Source: Lederbergia wuyishanensis
Lineage (GTDB): Bacteria; Bacillota; Bacilli; Bacillales; Bacillaceae_C
Reading direction: 5' to 3'
Assembly: GCF_022900255.1 (NCBI RefSeq)
Contig: NZ_JALIRM010000001.1
Location: forward strand, 186,001 to 250,000
DNA length: 64,000 nucleotides
Shown here piece by piece: positions 17,896 to 26,834 of the stretch; within the stretch, counting starts at the first letter, position 1; every line of letters begins with the position of its first letter. A program made the translations under genes and the position numbers. The notes under the pieces are model-generated. The model did no database searches, had not been told where the DNA came from, and saw only the letters and a program-made list of their open reading frames with translations.

Positions 17896-18951
17896 ATGAG
17901 TGAATTTCCTCAAGTGAAAGATACTATCCAATTGATAAAGGAATTAGTTTCAATTCCTAGCCCATCAGGTAATACACGAAGAGTAATCGATTTTTGTGAA
18001 CAATATTTTTCAGGGTTGAATCTTGAAATGAAAAGAAATCGAAAAGGCGGCTTACTTATTACAATTCCAGGTGAAAATGCGGACAAACACCGGATGTTGA
18101 CAGCACATGTTGATACCCTTGGAGCGATGGTAAAAGAAATTAAATCAAACGGAAGATTAAAACTTACGATGATTGGTGGATTTCGCTGGAATTCTGTCGA
18201 AGGTGAATATTGCAAAATTGAAACAGATTCAGGTAGAACGTATACAGGAACGATATTAATGAAGCAAACCTCTGTCCATGTATACAAAGACGCAGGGGAA
18301 GCCAAAAGAAATGAACAAAATATTGAAGTGAGAATTGATGAAATAACTAATAGTGAAGAGGAAACGAGAAAACTTGGAATTAATGTTGGTGATTTCGTTT
18401 CATTTGATCCGCGAGTAGAAATTACAACGAGCGGATTTATTAAATCACGACATCTAGATGATAAGGCAAGTACAGCTATTTTATTACAATTAATCAAACA
18501 TATTCATTCCAAAAAGATTAAGCTGCCATACACCACACATTTCTTAATTTCAAACAACGAAGAAATTGGTTACGGTGGAAATGCTAATGTTTCACCAGAG
18601 ACAGTCGAATATTTAGCAGTTGATATGGGAGCACTTGGAGAAGGACAAGCTTCCGATGAATACACTGTTTCCATTTGTGCTAAGGATTCCAGTGGACCAT
18701 ACCATTACGGTTTAAGGAAACATCTTGTTCAATTGGCAAAGGACAATAATATTGATTATAAAGTTGATATTTATCCATATTACGGATCGGATGCATCTGC
18801 TGCAATAAAAGCTGGTCATGATATTGTTCATGGTTTAGTCGGCCCTGGGATCGAATCGTCTCATGCATTTGAAAGAACCCATGAATCTTCACTTATTAAT
18901 ACACAAAAGCTTTTATTAGCTTATGTGCTGTCGCCGATAACTGAAATATGA
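17896..18951 (+). CDS. M42 family metallo-aminopeptidase (YhfE-like)
   Basis: 351 residues. All M42 metal ligands are visible: His71 and Asp73 in TAHVDT, Asp in RHLDDKAS, the catalytic Glu pair in NNEEIGYGG, Asp in VDMGA and His in ESSHAFERTH. Members form large dodecameric cytoplasmic aminopeptidases that trim peptides (glutamyl/leucyl aminopeptidase types). AAGGAG lies 8-9 nt before ATG 17896. B. subtilis YhfE has about this length. Substrate preference not readable. Confidence 0.88.
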   Translation: MSEFPQVKDTIQLIKELVSIPSPSGNTRRVIDFCEQYFSGLNLEMKRNRKGGLLITIPGENADKHRMLTAHVDTLGAMVKEIKSNGRLKLTMIGGFRWNSVEGEYCKIETDSGRTYTGTILMKQTSVHVYKDAGEAKRNEQNIEVRIDEITNSEEETRKLGINVGDFVSFDPRVEITTSGFIKSRHLDDKASTAILLQLIKHIHSKKIKLPYTTHFLISNNEEIGYGGNANVSPETVEYLAVDMGALGEGQASDEYTVSICAKDSSGPYHYGLRKHLVQLAKDNNIDYKVDIYPYYGSDASAAIKAGHDIVHGLVGPGIESSHAFERTHESSLINTQKLLLAYVLSPITEI

Positions 18952-18960
18952 TTGTATTCT

Positions 18961-19009
18961 TGTAAACGTCCGGACACTTGAAATATACAAAAACGTCCTG
19001 GCGTTTACG
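18961..19009 (+). repeat. Imperfect inverted repeat ahead of the kinase-like gene
   Basis: 15-nt arms, 18961-18975 (TGTAAACGTCCGGAC) and 18995-19009 (GTCCTGGCGTTTACG), can pair at 14 positions (two G-U) around a 19-nt loop. The repeat ends five bases before the next ribosome site, and lacks a U-tract. It could be a weak terminator for the M42 gene, an operator, or a translational control hairpin. Confidence 0.55.
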
Positions 19010-19029
19010 CATTAAAGGAGTCGAATCCC

Positions 19030-19971
19030 ATTAAAACCAATTTCTCAGAAGATGAATTGAAGGAACTTTTTTCAAATTATACTTTAGGTAACTATATATC
19101 CTCCAAGCCCTTTACTAATGGAACCGTTCAAACAAATATTAAAGTTCAAACTACAGAAGGTCATTTTGTTTTTAGATACTATGAAAATCGTTCAATTCAG
19201 TCCGTTTTATTTGAAACGAACTTCCTTAACTACTTAAAGAATCATAATTTTCCCTGTCCAAAACCATTTTTAGATAGGGATGGAAGCTTCGTTGGAAAAT
19301 ATAAACAGAAGCCTTATGTTGTTTTCGAATATATGGAAGGCGAACATCTTAAAGCTCCTAATGAACATCAACAAGCTCAACTCATTAAATTAGCAGCAGA
19401 ATTACATAATATTAGTAAAAGTTATCAGCCTTTATATAGAGAAGCTAGATTAAATTATAACATTGAAACATGTCGTAATCTTGGGCATCAACAATCAGAA
19501 CGATTAAATACAAAAAATGCAGAACAAAAGTGTTTATGGCTAGAAAATGAGTTGAAACAACTAATTTTTCCGGAAGAATTACCTAAAGGAATCTGCCATT
19601 CAGACTTTCATTTTACAAATATCCTTTATAAAGATGATAAGTGCAGTGCACTATTAGACTTTGATGATGCAAATTATACATACTTATTATTTGATCTAGT
19701 TGTATTAGTTGAATATTGGGCATGGCGGCACGATGTTGAACAATACCTTAATTTTATTGAAGCAAAAAAAATAATTTCTGAGTATACGAAGTATAGACCT
19801 TTAGACACTATTGAAAAAAGACATTTTTTTGATGTATATAAATTGAGTATTTTAATGGATTGTATTTGGTATTTCGATAGAGGTAATGTTAAGGATTTTT
19901 ATGAAAAAAGAAAAATTGACTATCTGAATCAAATAGGAAGAAAGAATTTTTATGAAAAACTTTTCGAGTGA
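19030..19971 (+). CDS. APH/choline-kinase-fold phosphotransferase, probable AUU start
   Basis: About 313 residues. Kinase-like motifs of the aminoglycoside phosphotransferase/homoserine kinase type II fold: GICHSDFHFTNILY (catalytic Asp and Asn) and ALLDFDDANY (metal-binding Asp), with YVVFEYMEGEHL as the hinge. The phosphate acceptor is unknown. Start choice: AAAGGAG (19014-19020) is followed after nine bases by ATT 19030 in frame; the next candidate, TTG 19057, is 36 nt from that site and has none of its own. An AUU start, rare outside infC, is therefore likely. A hairpin precedes the ribosome site. Confidence 0.78.
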   Translation: MKTNFSEDELKELFSNYTLGNYISSKPFTNGTVQTNIKVQTTEGHFVFRYYENRSIQSVLFETNFLNYLKNHNFPCPKPFLDRDGSFVGKYKQKPYVVFEYMEGEHLKAPNEHQQAQLIKLAAELHNISKSYQPLYREARLNYNIETCRNLGHQQSERLNTKNAEQKCLWLENELKQLIFPEELPKGICHSDFHFTNILYKDDKCSALLDFDDANYTYLLFDLVVLVEYWAWRHDVEQYLNFIEAKKIISEYTKYRPLDTIEKRHFFDVYKLSILMDCIWYFDRGNVKDFYEKRKIDYLNQIGRKNFYEKLFE

Positions 19972-20059
19972 GTGTTTAGCTTTTTTAAAGTTACCGTTGA
20001 AATTCATTCTTGCAAGGAATAAGATAGAAAAAGACTGAACAACGGAAGGAATTATGTGT

Positions 20060-21640
20060 ATGGCAAAAACATTAAAAGCAGAAGTGGAATCACGTAGAAC
20101 TTTTGCAATCATTTCTCACCCTGATGCTGGAAAAACAACGATGACTGAGAAGCTTCTCTACTTTGGTGGAGCGATTCGCGATGCTGGAACGGTCAAAGGT
20201 AAAAAAACCGGAAAATATGCAACGTCCGACTGGATGGAGATCGAGAAACAAAGAGGAATCTCTGTAACCTCATCTGTTATGCAGTTTGATTATCATGGTT
20301 TTCGTATAAATATTTTAGATACTCCTGGACACCAAGACTTCAGTGAAGATACGTATAGAACACTGATGGCAGTAGATAGTGCGGTCATGATTATTGACTC
20401 TGCAAAAGGGATAGAGGAACAAACATTAAAATTATTTAAAGTATGTAGAATGCGGGGAATCCCAATTTTTACTTTTATTAATAAGTTAGACCGACAAGGA
20501 AGAACACCTCTTGAGTTGCTTGCTGAGTTGGAGGAAGTTCTAGGAATCGAATCCTACCCAATGAATTGGCCAATTGGTATGGGAAAAGAATTTTACGGTA
20601 TTTATGATCGATTTAATAAAAGAATCGAACAATTCCGAGTTGATGATGATCAAAGATTTTTGGAATTGGATGAAGAAGGCGAAATTCTAGGGGATTATCC
20701 TTTAAAGGAATCGGATTTATACACTCAAGCTTTAGAGGAAATTATGTTATTAGACGAAGCAGGAAATGAATTTTCAGTAGAAAAAATAAATAATGGTACA
20801 TTATCTCCTGTATTTTTCGGTAGTGCATTAACTAATTTTGGCGTCCAAACATTTCTAGAAACATATTTGAAATTTGCCCCGTCTCCTCAACCAAGGATGA
20901 CAAATGAGGGAGAAATTGATCCAGCTTCTGAAGGTTTTTCGGGTTTTATTTTTAAAATCCAAGCGAACATGAATCCTGCGCATCGTGACAGAATAGCTTT
21001 TGTAAGGATTTGCTCTGGCCAATTTGAGCGTGGCATGAATGTAACTCTCTCACGAACTGGCAAACAAATTAAACTTTCCCAATCGACACAGTTTCTTGCA
21101 GATGACAGAAGCACGGTAAACGCAGCTGTAAGCGGTGATATTATTGGATTATATGATACCGGAACATATCAAATCGGTGATACTATTTATGATGGTAAGC
21201 AAAAGATTCAATACGAAAAATTACCTCAATTTACACCAGAATTATTTGTTAGAGTTCATGCTAAAAATGTAATGAAACAAAAAAGCTTTCATAAAGGTGT
21301 GGAGCAGCTCGTTCAAGAAGGAGCAATTCAGCTTTATAAAACATACAGAATGGAAGATTATATTCTCGGGGCTGTTGGTCAACTTCAATTCGAGGTTTTT
21401 GAACACAGGATGAAAAATGAATATAACTCCGACGTCATCATGGAATCCATTGGTTCAAAAATTGCAAGATGGATTGAAAATGACAAAATTGATGAATCTC
21501 TTTCAAGTACAAGAAGTCTCCTTGTAAAAGATCGATTTGATAAGCCACTATTCCTTTTTGAAAATGATTTTGCTCTACGTTGGTTTCAGGATAAAAATCC
21601 CGATATTAAATTATACAATCCTATGGATGAGCATGATTAA
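20060..21640 (+). CDS. prfC: Peptide chain release factor 3
   Basis: 526 residues. GTPase motifs: G1 [10 protein letters not shown]2/switch [10 protein letters not shown]3 DTPGHQDF, G4 NKLD; then RF3-specific domains 2 and 3 ending with [11 protein letters not shown]3 is the translational GTPase that recycles RF1/RF2 from terminating ribosomes. GGAAGGA lies 9 nt before ATG 20060, whereas ATG 20054 would be only 3 nt away, so 20060 is used. From memory B. subtilis lacks prfC while several other Bacillaceae have it. Single gene, followed by a terminator. Confidence 0.95.
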   Translation: MAKTLKAEVESRRTFAIISHPDAGKTTMTEKLLYFGGAIRDAGTVKGKKTGKYATSDWMEIEKQRGISVTSSVMQFDYHGFRINILDTPGHQDFSEDTYRTLMAVDSAVMIIDSAKGIEEQTLKLFKVCRMRGIPIFTFINKLDRQGRTPLELLAELEEVLGIESYPMNWPIGMGKEFYGIYDRFNKRIEQFRVDDDQRFLELDEEGEILGDYPLKESDLYTQALEEIMLLDEAGNEFSVEKINNGTLSPVFFGSALTNFGVQTFLETYLKFAPSPQPRMTNEGEIDPASEGFSGFIFKIQANMNPAHRDRIAFVRICSGQFERGMNVTLSRTGKQIKLSQSTQFLADDRSTVNAAVSGDIIGLYDTGTYQIGDTIYDGKQKIQYEKLPQFTPELFVRVHAKNVMKQKSFHKGVEQLVQEGAIQLYKTYRMEDYILGAVGQLQFEVFEHRMKNEYNSDVIMESIGSKIARWIENDKIDESLSSTRSLLVKDRFDKPLFLFENDFALRWFQDKNPDIKLYNPMDEHD

Positions 21641-21742
21641 GGTGATCACTAGCCCTTATCTAAGCTGCGATTGGTGTTCTATTTCTACGATATTTTATTG
21701 GTGAAGGTCACCAATCACTCCAAGTTCCATGTATTTTACAAT

Positions 21743-21784
21743 AAAAGCCCTCAACCCAGTAATTTACTAGTTGATGTGGCTTTT
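21743..21784 (+). terminator. Terminator downstream of prfC
   Basis: AAAAGCC (21743-21749) pairs with GGCTTTT (21778-21784), extended inward by TCAAC/GTTGA, with T residues after. Confidence 0.6.
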
Positions 21785-21825
21785 TCAATTTTCCGGACAT
21801 ACTATCCTTAAGGGAGGTATGTTTA

Positions 21826-22107
21826 ATGGCGAGAAGAAATAGGACTCTCGTTCCTGGGGCTAGACCTGCTTTAGATGACTTTAAAGCGAAAGTAATGTCT
21901 GAAAAAGGATATCGAGTTAATCCAAGCAACCCAAATGAAGTAAAATATGAAATTGCGAAAGAACAAGGAATTCCATTGAAAAAAGGATATAATGGTCATC
22001 TGTCATCTGAAGAAGCGGGAAAGGTTGGAGGGCCAATCGGAGGCAATATGGTCAAAGAGATGGTTCGTCTAGCACAAGAACAATTAAGTAAAAATCCAAA
22101 AGGGTAA
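21826..22107 (+). CDS. Long alpha/beta-type small acid-soluble spore protein
   Basis: 93 residues. The alpha/beta SASP core is clear: VKYEIAKEQGI contains the GPR protease recognition region (E-I-A-x-E, residues 42-46), and GGPIGGNMVKEMVRLAQEQL is the DNA-binding C-terminal block. Usual members have 60-72 residues; this one has a longer basic N-terminus (MARRNRTLVPGARPALDDF plus about 15 residues) and an enlarged middle. It should coat spore DNA and be degraded by GPR at germination. AGGGAGGT precedes ATG 21826. Separate from the standard SspD copy at 26.5 kb. Confidence 0.85.
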   Translation: MARRNRTLVPGARPALDDFKAKVMSEKGYRVNPSNPNEVKYEIAKEQGIPLKKGYNGHLSSEEAGKVGGPIGGNMVKEMVRLAQEQLSKNPKG

Positions 22108-22131
22108 TGCCGATTCGTCGGCATTTTTTTC
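22106..22131 (+). terminator. Terminator of the long SASP gene
   Basis: AATGCCGA (22106-22113) and TCGGCATT (22118-22125) close a TTCG tetraloop and are followed by T residues to 22130. Starts inside the stop codon. Confidence 0.9.
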
Positions 22132-22182
22132 CTGCGTTAAAAAAGAATAACTATCATTTCAATATAATTCCATTCGGGAAAT

Positions 22183-22191
22183 TGCTATAAT
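22183..22191 (+). promoter_or_regulatory. Extended -10 promoter for the RND exporter
   Basis: TGCTATAAT fits the extended -10 form TGnTATAAT, 37 bp before the start of the exporter gene. No good -35 is seen at 17 bp. Confidence 0.45.
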
Positions 22192-22227
22192 ATAAAGCGT
22201 TAAGGGAGTGCGAAAGGGGTATCCATA

Positions 22228-25200
22228 GTGAATTTGAGTAAATTTTCAATAAAAAGGCCCGTTTTTACAATAGTAACAATGTTTCTAGTCATTATTCTAG
22301 GTATTGTATCTCTTTTAAAAATACCTCTGAAATTAATACCAGACATTAATCCTCCTGTAGCGGTGGTCGTTACAACTTACCAAGGAGCAAGTCCTGTTGA
22401 AGTTGTAGAGAAAATAACGAAACCATTAGAAGCAAGTCTTGCAACGCTACCAGGGATTAAAAATATTCAATCCATTTCAAGAGAAGGTTCAAATTTAATC
22501 CTATTAGAATTCTCGTGGTCCACTTCAATTGACGATATCCAAAATGACGTTCTTCAACGTATTGATCAGACCCCAATCCCTTCAGATGCTGGGAAACCAA
22601 GATTTTTGAAATTTGATCCATCTCAATTCCCTGTTATCCAGCTATCTCTTAAAACTGATAAAGATGAAAAAAATCTTAAAAATTTAACTGATAAGTTAAC
22701 GACAGAACTAACCAAAGTAAAGGGAGTTGCAAGTATAAATGTTACGGGAAAATTAATGGAAGAAATTAACGTAACAGTCCACCAAGATAAGCTGAAAAAA
22801 TTTTCTTTAGCACAATCAGATATTGTAAATGTTATTCAATCAAATAATATTTCAACTCCAGGGGATACCGTTCTTACTCAAGGAAAAGAACTCACAACTC
22901 GTATTATGAGTATGGTTCATTCAGCAGATGATATTGCAAATCTTGTTATTACGATAAATCCATTAAATGGTGAAAAAATTAGAATCAAAGATATAGCAAC
23001 TGTTAAACAGCAAGAGCAAGCTTCGGATAGTATTACTAGAACAAATGAAAAGCCATCTGTATTACTAAGTGTGCTACAAGAGTCAGATGCCAATACAGCC
23101 GAAGTTTCTAAGGATTTTCAAAAAGAAATAAAAAAAGTTTTAAAAAAAGATCAATATAAAGGAATTGAATCAGATATTCTTTTTGACCAAGGTGATTATG
23201 TAAAAATTGCAATTGGGAATATTGCCAATTCCTTAATTATTGGTGGAGCATTAGCAATGCTCGTATTATTTTTCTTTTTAAGAAACATCAAGAGTCCTCT
23301 CATTATTGGCATCGCTATTCCTTATTCCGTCATCGTGACATTTGTATTAATGTTTTTTGCTGATTTCGCTTTAAATATTATGACACTAGGGGGACTTGCA
23401 CTAGGTATAGGGATGCTTGTCGATAATGCCATTGTTGTTATCGAAAATATTTATCGACATCTATCTATGGGGAAAGAGCCGAAACAAGCGGCATTGGAAG
23501 GGGCAAAAGAAGTAGCTGGAGCTATCACTGCTTCGACTCTCACTACCGTTGCCGTATTCTTGCCTGTTGTTTTCATTAGTGGTCTTCTAGGTCAATTATT
23601 CAAGGAATTTGCATTTACCATTTCTTTTAGCTTATTTGCTTCATTATTTGTTGCTTTGACAGTTATTCCAATGCTCGCAAGCAGGTTTTTAAAAAAACCA
23701 CATGGTGATTACGAAGCAATTAGACGTAGATCCAAACCTATCAATTTGCTTGATCGATCCATCCGCTGGTCATTACGTCATAGATTTCTCGTACTCTTTA
23801 TAGCGATCGTATTATTCGTAGGTGGGTTATTCGGAATAACAACAGTTGGCATGCAATTTCTTCCGCCAACAGATGAAGGATTTTTCAGTATAAATGTTAA
23901 GCTCCAAAATGGTGCAGCACTTTCAGAAACTGAAAAAGTAATAAGCGTAATGGAAAACGAGTTAAAGAAAGAAAAAGATGTTGATGTGTATGTTAGCTTA
24001 ATCGGAACAACGCAAGAGTCTACTTTCCAAGGTGGAGGTAGAGCAAATACTGCAGAAGTATATGTTAAATTAAAACCTCTGACAAATAGGGACAAATCAT
24101 TATTTGAAATAGTTGATTATTTAAAGCCTAAAATAGAAAAAGAAGTAGTAAATGTTAATACCGAAGCTAAAATCCGTTTCAATGTACAGGCGGCTTCAGG
24201 AATGGCTCCACAAACAATGACATTTAATATAACAGACACGAGCAAAAAGAGATTGGAAGATAGTACATATAAAATTGTTAATTCATTAAAAGATTTAGAG
24301 GATGTAACAGATTTATCAACAACAACTGCTAATAAAGTTGAAGAAGTGCATATAACGATAGACCGTGATAAGGCCTTCGAAGCAGGGTTAGCTCCTGCAC
24401 AAATAGCGATGATCTTTAATGACGTTACTCGGGGAGTACAGGCTTCGCAAATCATTACGGGTGATAATGACGTTTATGGTGTATATGTGAAGTATGACGA
24501 AGGTATTACGAGAGACATTGATAAAATAAAATCCTTATTAATAAAAAAACCTGATGGATCTTTCACACAGTTAGGTGACTTGGCTAATATTGAAATAGGC
24601 ACAGGACCAGTTGAAATTCAACGTATTAATCAGTTAGATTCAGTTGAATTTACGCTAAAATATAGTACAGAAACCAACTTAGGAACAATGTCAAAAGCAG
24701 TTGAGTCAAAGATTGCCTCATTACATCTTCCTAGTGAGACTGAAATTAAGTTTAGCGGTGAAAAGGAATTACTGGAAGATTCAATCGATGATATGGTTAT
24801 GGCATTTATTTTAGCCATTATCCTTATTTATATTGTTATGGCAGCACAGTTTGAATCATTCAAATATCCTTTTGTCATTATGTTTACAGTGCCACTCATG
24901 GTGATTGGTGTTGCAATTGCCCTTGTTGCGAGCCAAATGCCTATAAGTGTACCTGCTTTTATCGGAATTATTATATTAGCTGGAATTGTCGTGAATAATG
25001 CCATTGTTATTGTTGATTATATTAATCAGCGAAAACAGGCGGGATTATCTAGCTATGACGCACTCGTGGAATCTGTAAAAGACCGTGCACGTCCAATTTT
25101 TATGACCGCTTTAACAACAATTCTTGGTTTAGTTCCACTTGCATTAGGTATTGGAGAAGGAACCGAAATGAATCAGCCAATGGGCGTGACGGTTATTGGC

Positions 25201-25317
25201 GGATTAATAAGCAGCACCTTTTTGACCTTATTTGTCATCCCGGTCGTTTATAGTTTTTTTGATCCTGAAACTAGGAGAATGAATAGGAAAAGGAAAAGAT
25301 GGAAGATGGAAAACTAG
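22228..25317 (+). CDS. swrC: RND-family efflux transporter (SwrC/AcrB type)
   Basis: 1029 residues with the RND plan: TM1 at residues 11-31, a large outer domain, six TM segments (about 335-530), a second outer domain and six more TM segments. Motifs: GASPVEVVEKITKPLE, GGLALGIGMLVDNAIVVIEN (TM4; AcrB has Asp-Asp, here Asp-Asn as in Gram-positive members), and GIVVNNAIVIVDYIN (TM10). Proton-driven exporter; B. subtilis SwrC exports surfactin-like compounds and is needed for swarming. GTG start at 22228 follows GAAAGGGGT. No membrane-fusion partner or TetR regulator adjoins it. The family is certain; orthology to swrC is likely. Confidence 0.85.
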   Translation: MNLSKFSIKRPVFTIVTMFLVIILGIVSLLKIPLKLIPDINPPVAVVVTTYQGASPVEVVEKITKPLEASLATLPGIKNIQSISREGSNLILLEFSWSTSIDDIQNDVLQRIDQTPIPSDAGKPRFLKFDPSQFPVIQLSLKTDKDEKNLKNLTDKLTTELTKVKGVASINVTGKLMEEINVTVHQDKLKKFSLAQSDIVNVIQSNNISTPGDTVLTQGKELTTRIMSMVHSADDIANLVITINPLNGEKIRIKDIATVKQQEQASDSITRTNEKPSVLLSVLQESDANTAEVSKDFQKEIKKVLKKDQYKGIESDILFDQGDYVKIAIGNIANSLIIGGALAMLVLFFFLRNIKSPLIIGIAIPYSVIVTFVLMFFADFALNIMTLGGLALGIGMLVDNAIVVIENIYRHLSMGKEPKQAALEGAKEVAGAITASTLTTVAVFLPVVFISGLLGQLFKEFAFTISFSLFASLFVALTVIPMLASRFLKKPHGDYEAIRRRSKPINLLDRSIRWSLRHRFLVLFIAIVLFVGGLFGITTVGMQFLPPTDEGFFSINVKLQNGAALSETEKVISVMENELKKEKDVDVYVSLIGTTQESTFQGGGRANTAEVYVKLKPLTNRDKSLFEIVDYLKPKIEKEVVNVNTEAKIRFNVQAASGMAPQTMTFNITDTSKKRLEDSTYKIVNSLKDLEDVTDLSTTTANKVEEVHITIDRDKAFEAGLAPAQIAMIFNDVTRGVQASQIITGDNDVYGVYVKYDEGITRDIDKIKSLLIKKPDGSFTQLGDLANIEIGTGPVEIQRINQLDSVEFTLKYSTETNLGTMSKAVESKIASLHLPSETEIKFSGEKELLEDSIDDMVMAFILAIILIYIVMAAQFESFKYPFVIMFTVPLMVIGVAIALVASQMPISVPAFIGIIILAGIVVNNAIVIVDYINQRKQAGLSSYDALVESVKDRARPIFMTALTTILGLVPLALGIGEGTEMNQPMGVTVIGGLISSTFLTLFVIPVVYSFFDPETRRMNRKRKRWKMEN

Positions 25318-25394
25318 GATAGATAACAAAATAATATATATGAATATTGCCTTACTAGATTCCATACATTATAATAATAGTAAATAAATACATT

Positions 25395-25540
25395 TGACGT
25401 TAAGTCAAAGGGGAGTAGCGTTAGGTGAACGAATGTGATTCACCTAAAACAAAGTCGTCATTTCGTGAAGCAATTCACCGGCTTTGTTGGCATAAAATGT
25501 CCAGCAAGACCTTTGCCCATATGGCAGAGGTCTTTTTGTT
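25395..25540 (+). ncRNA. yybP-ykoY Mn2+ riboswitch with expression-platform hairpin
   Basis: The leader of the TerC gene contains AAAGGGGAGTAGCG (25408-25420), the hallmark of this class, then ACAAAGTCGTCA, a short hairpin with TTTCGTGAAG...TTCACC, and CCGGCTTTGTTG, the second strand of the long helix. A terminator follows: AAGACCTTTGCC (25506-25517) pairs with GGCAGAGGTCTT (25523-25534, one G-T) before a T-run. The class senses Mn2+ and in known cases turns on exporter genes of the TerC and related families. Position and downstream gene match B. subtilis ykoY exactly. Confidence 0.93.
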
Positions 25541-25598
25541 TTCATTGAAATCAAAATTTCCTGCCTGAGGGGATGTAAAAAATAAGGGAGGAAATTTG

Positions 25599-26378
25599 AT
25601 GGAACTATCAATGATTTTAGAGTATGGATGGGTATTTTTAGTACTAGTAGGATTGGAAGGAATTCTTGCAGCAGATAATGCAGTTGTTATGGCTGTAATG
25701 GTTAAACATTTACCTGAAAAACTGCAGAAAAAAGCTTTGTTCTATGGATTACTAGGAGCGTTTATTTTCCGTTTTGCAGCTTTGTTTGCAATAACATTTC
25801 TTGTAAATGTATGGCAAATTCAAGCTATTGGAGCTGCATATTTAATATACCTATCAATTCATCATATAATTAAAAATAAAAATAAAGAAAAGGCAAAAAA
25901 GACCGTGAAAAATGGTAATGGTCAATCGTTTTGGATGACTGTTCTAAAAGTAGAAATTGCAGATATCGCATTTGCAATTGATTCAATGTTAGCAGCTGTT
26001 GCTTTAGCTGTAACATTAAGACCGACTGGATGGTTTCAAGTCGGGGGAATAGACGGGGGACAATTTACAATTATGCTTTTAGGAGGCCTCGTCGGTGTTG
26101 TCATTATGCGTTTTGCAGCTACGACATTTGTAAAACTATTAGCAAAATATCCTACGCTTGAAACAGCTGCATTCTTAATCGTTGGCTGGGTTGGTGTGAA
26201 ATTATCGATTTTCACTTTATCTCACCCAAATGTATCTATACTAGACGAACATTTTCCAGAGTCTACTGCTTGGAAATTGATATTTTGGATCGTATTAATT
26301 GGGATTGCTCTAGGGGGATATTTGATATCTAAGAAAAAAGCTGTTCACAATAGTCAATCTGCAAATTTATTCAATTAA
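25599..26378 (+). CDS. ykoY: TerC-family membrane protein (YkoY), Mn2+ exporter type
   Basis: 259 residues, seven or so membrane segments with the TerC acidic motifs: GLEGILAADNAVVMAVMV near residue 20 and VEIADIAFAIDSMLAAVAL near 120. TerC proteins of Bacillus (YkoY, MeeF/MeeY) export Mn2+, and this one is placed under a Mn2+ riboswitch. ATG 25599 follows GGGAGGA by seven bases; TTG 25596 is less well placed. It ends at a bidirectional terminator shared with sspD. Confidence 0.9.
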   Translation: MELSMILEYGWVFLVLVGLEGILAADNAVVMAVMVKHLPEKLQKKALFYGLLGAFIFRFAALFAITFLVNVWQIQAIGAAYLIYLSIHHIIKNKNKEKAKKTVKNGNGQSFWMTVLKVEIADIAFAIDSMLAAVALAVTLRPTGWFQVGGIDGGQFTIMLLGGLVGVVIMRFAATTFVKLLAKYPTLETAAFLIVGWVGVKLSIFTLSHPNVSILDEHFPESTAWKLIFWIVLIGIALGGYLISKKKAVHNSQSANLFN

Positions 26379-26383
26379 TCGAG

Positions 26384-26416
26384 AGAGGAAGCTGAATTCC
26401 ATTATCAGCTTCCTCT
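26384..26416. terminator. Bidirectional terminator between ykoY and sspD
   Basis: AGAGGAAGCTGA (26384-26395) pairs perfectly with TCAGCTTCCTCT (26405-26416). Confidence 0.85.
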
Positions 26417-26423
26417 TTATGTT

Positions 26424-26624
26424 TTAATGCTGTTTGCCACTCAATTGTGCTTGAGCTTGCTGCACTAATCTTTTTGTTATTTCTCCACCGACTGATCCAT
26501 TAGCTCTTGAAACTGTATCTGAACCAAGTGTTACTCCGAATTCTTGGGCGATTTCATATTTAACTTGATCTAAATATTGTTCTATTCCAGGAACAAGCAA
26601 TTTATTACTGCTTTGATTAGCCAT
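26424..26624 (-). CDS. sspD: Alpha/beta-type small acid-soluble spore protein SspD
   Basis: 66 residues with both SASP blocks: [20 protein letters not shown] (GPR cleavage region and turn) and [19 protein letters not shown]. Nearly identical in its core to B. subtilis SspD as I remember it, and in the same ykoY-sspD-ktrD neighbourhood. Made in the forespore, it binds DNA and protects it from UV and chemical damage. AAAGGAGAG lies 8 nt before the ATG. Transcribed opposite to its neighbours from its own sigma-G-like promoter. Confidence 0.93.
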   Translation of the reverse strand: MANQSSNKLLVPGIEQYLDQVKYEIAQEFGVTLGSDTVSRANGSVGGEITKRLVQQAQAQLSGKQH

Positions 26625-26663
26625 TTGAATTCTCTCCTTTTAAATTAATTTACATCGTGCTTA

Positions 26664-26692
26664 TAGTATGAACTTAATTATAAAAAGCATAA
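26664..26692 (-). promoter_or_regulatory. Sigma-G-type promoter of sspD
   Basis: On the minus strand TTATG (26692-26688) is followed after 17 bp by CATACTA (26670-26664), a perfect forespore -10 of the CATNNTA type. The predicted leader to the sspD start is about 33 nt. Confidence 0.7.
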
Positions 26693-26834
26693 CTGGTAAA
26701 TCCATCTCTAAAAACTGAAAAATGGTATGATGGTAAAGCATGATAGGATGGATAAAATGTATGTTTTTCTTTTCAATATAGTATTTTTTCTTTAATATAG
26801 AAGAATGATGTTACGTTGGGGGATAATAAAAGGC

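Noticed and set aside
18961-18975. TGTAAACGTCCGGA as a cre site
   Set aside because: Only 11 of 14 consensus positions; explained better as one arm of the inverted repeat.
21798-21804. CATACTA, a perfect sigma-G -10, before the long SASP gene
   Set aside because: The predicted transcript would begin inside the ribosome site and no -35 element is found at 16-18 bp.
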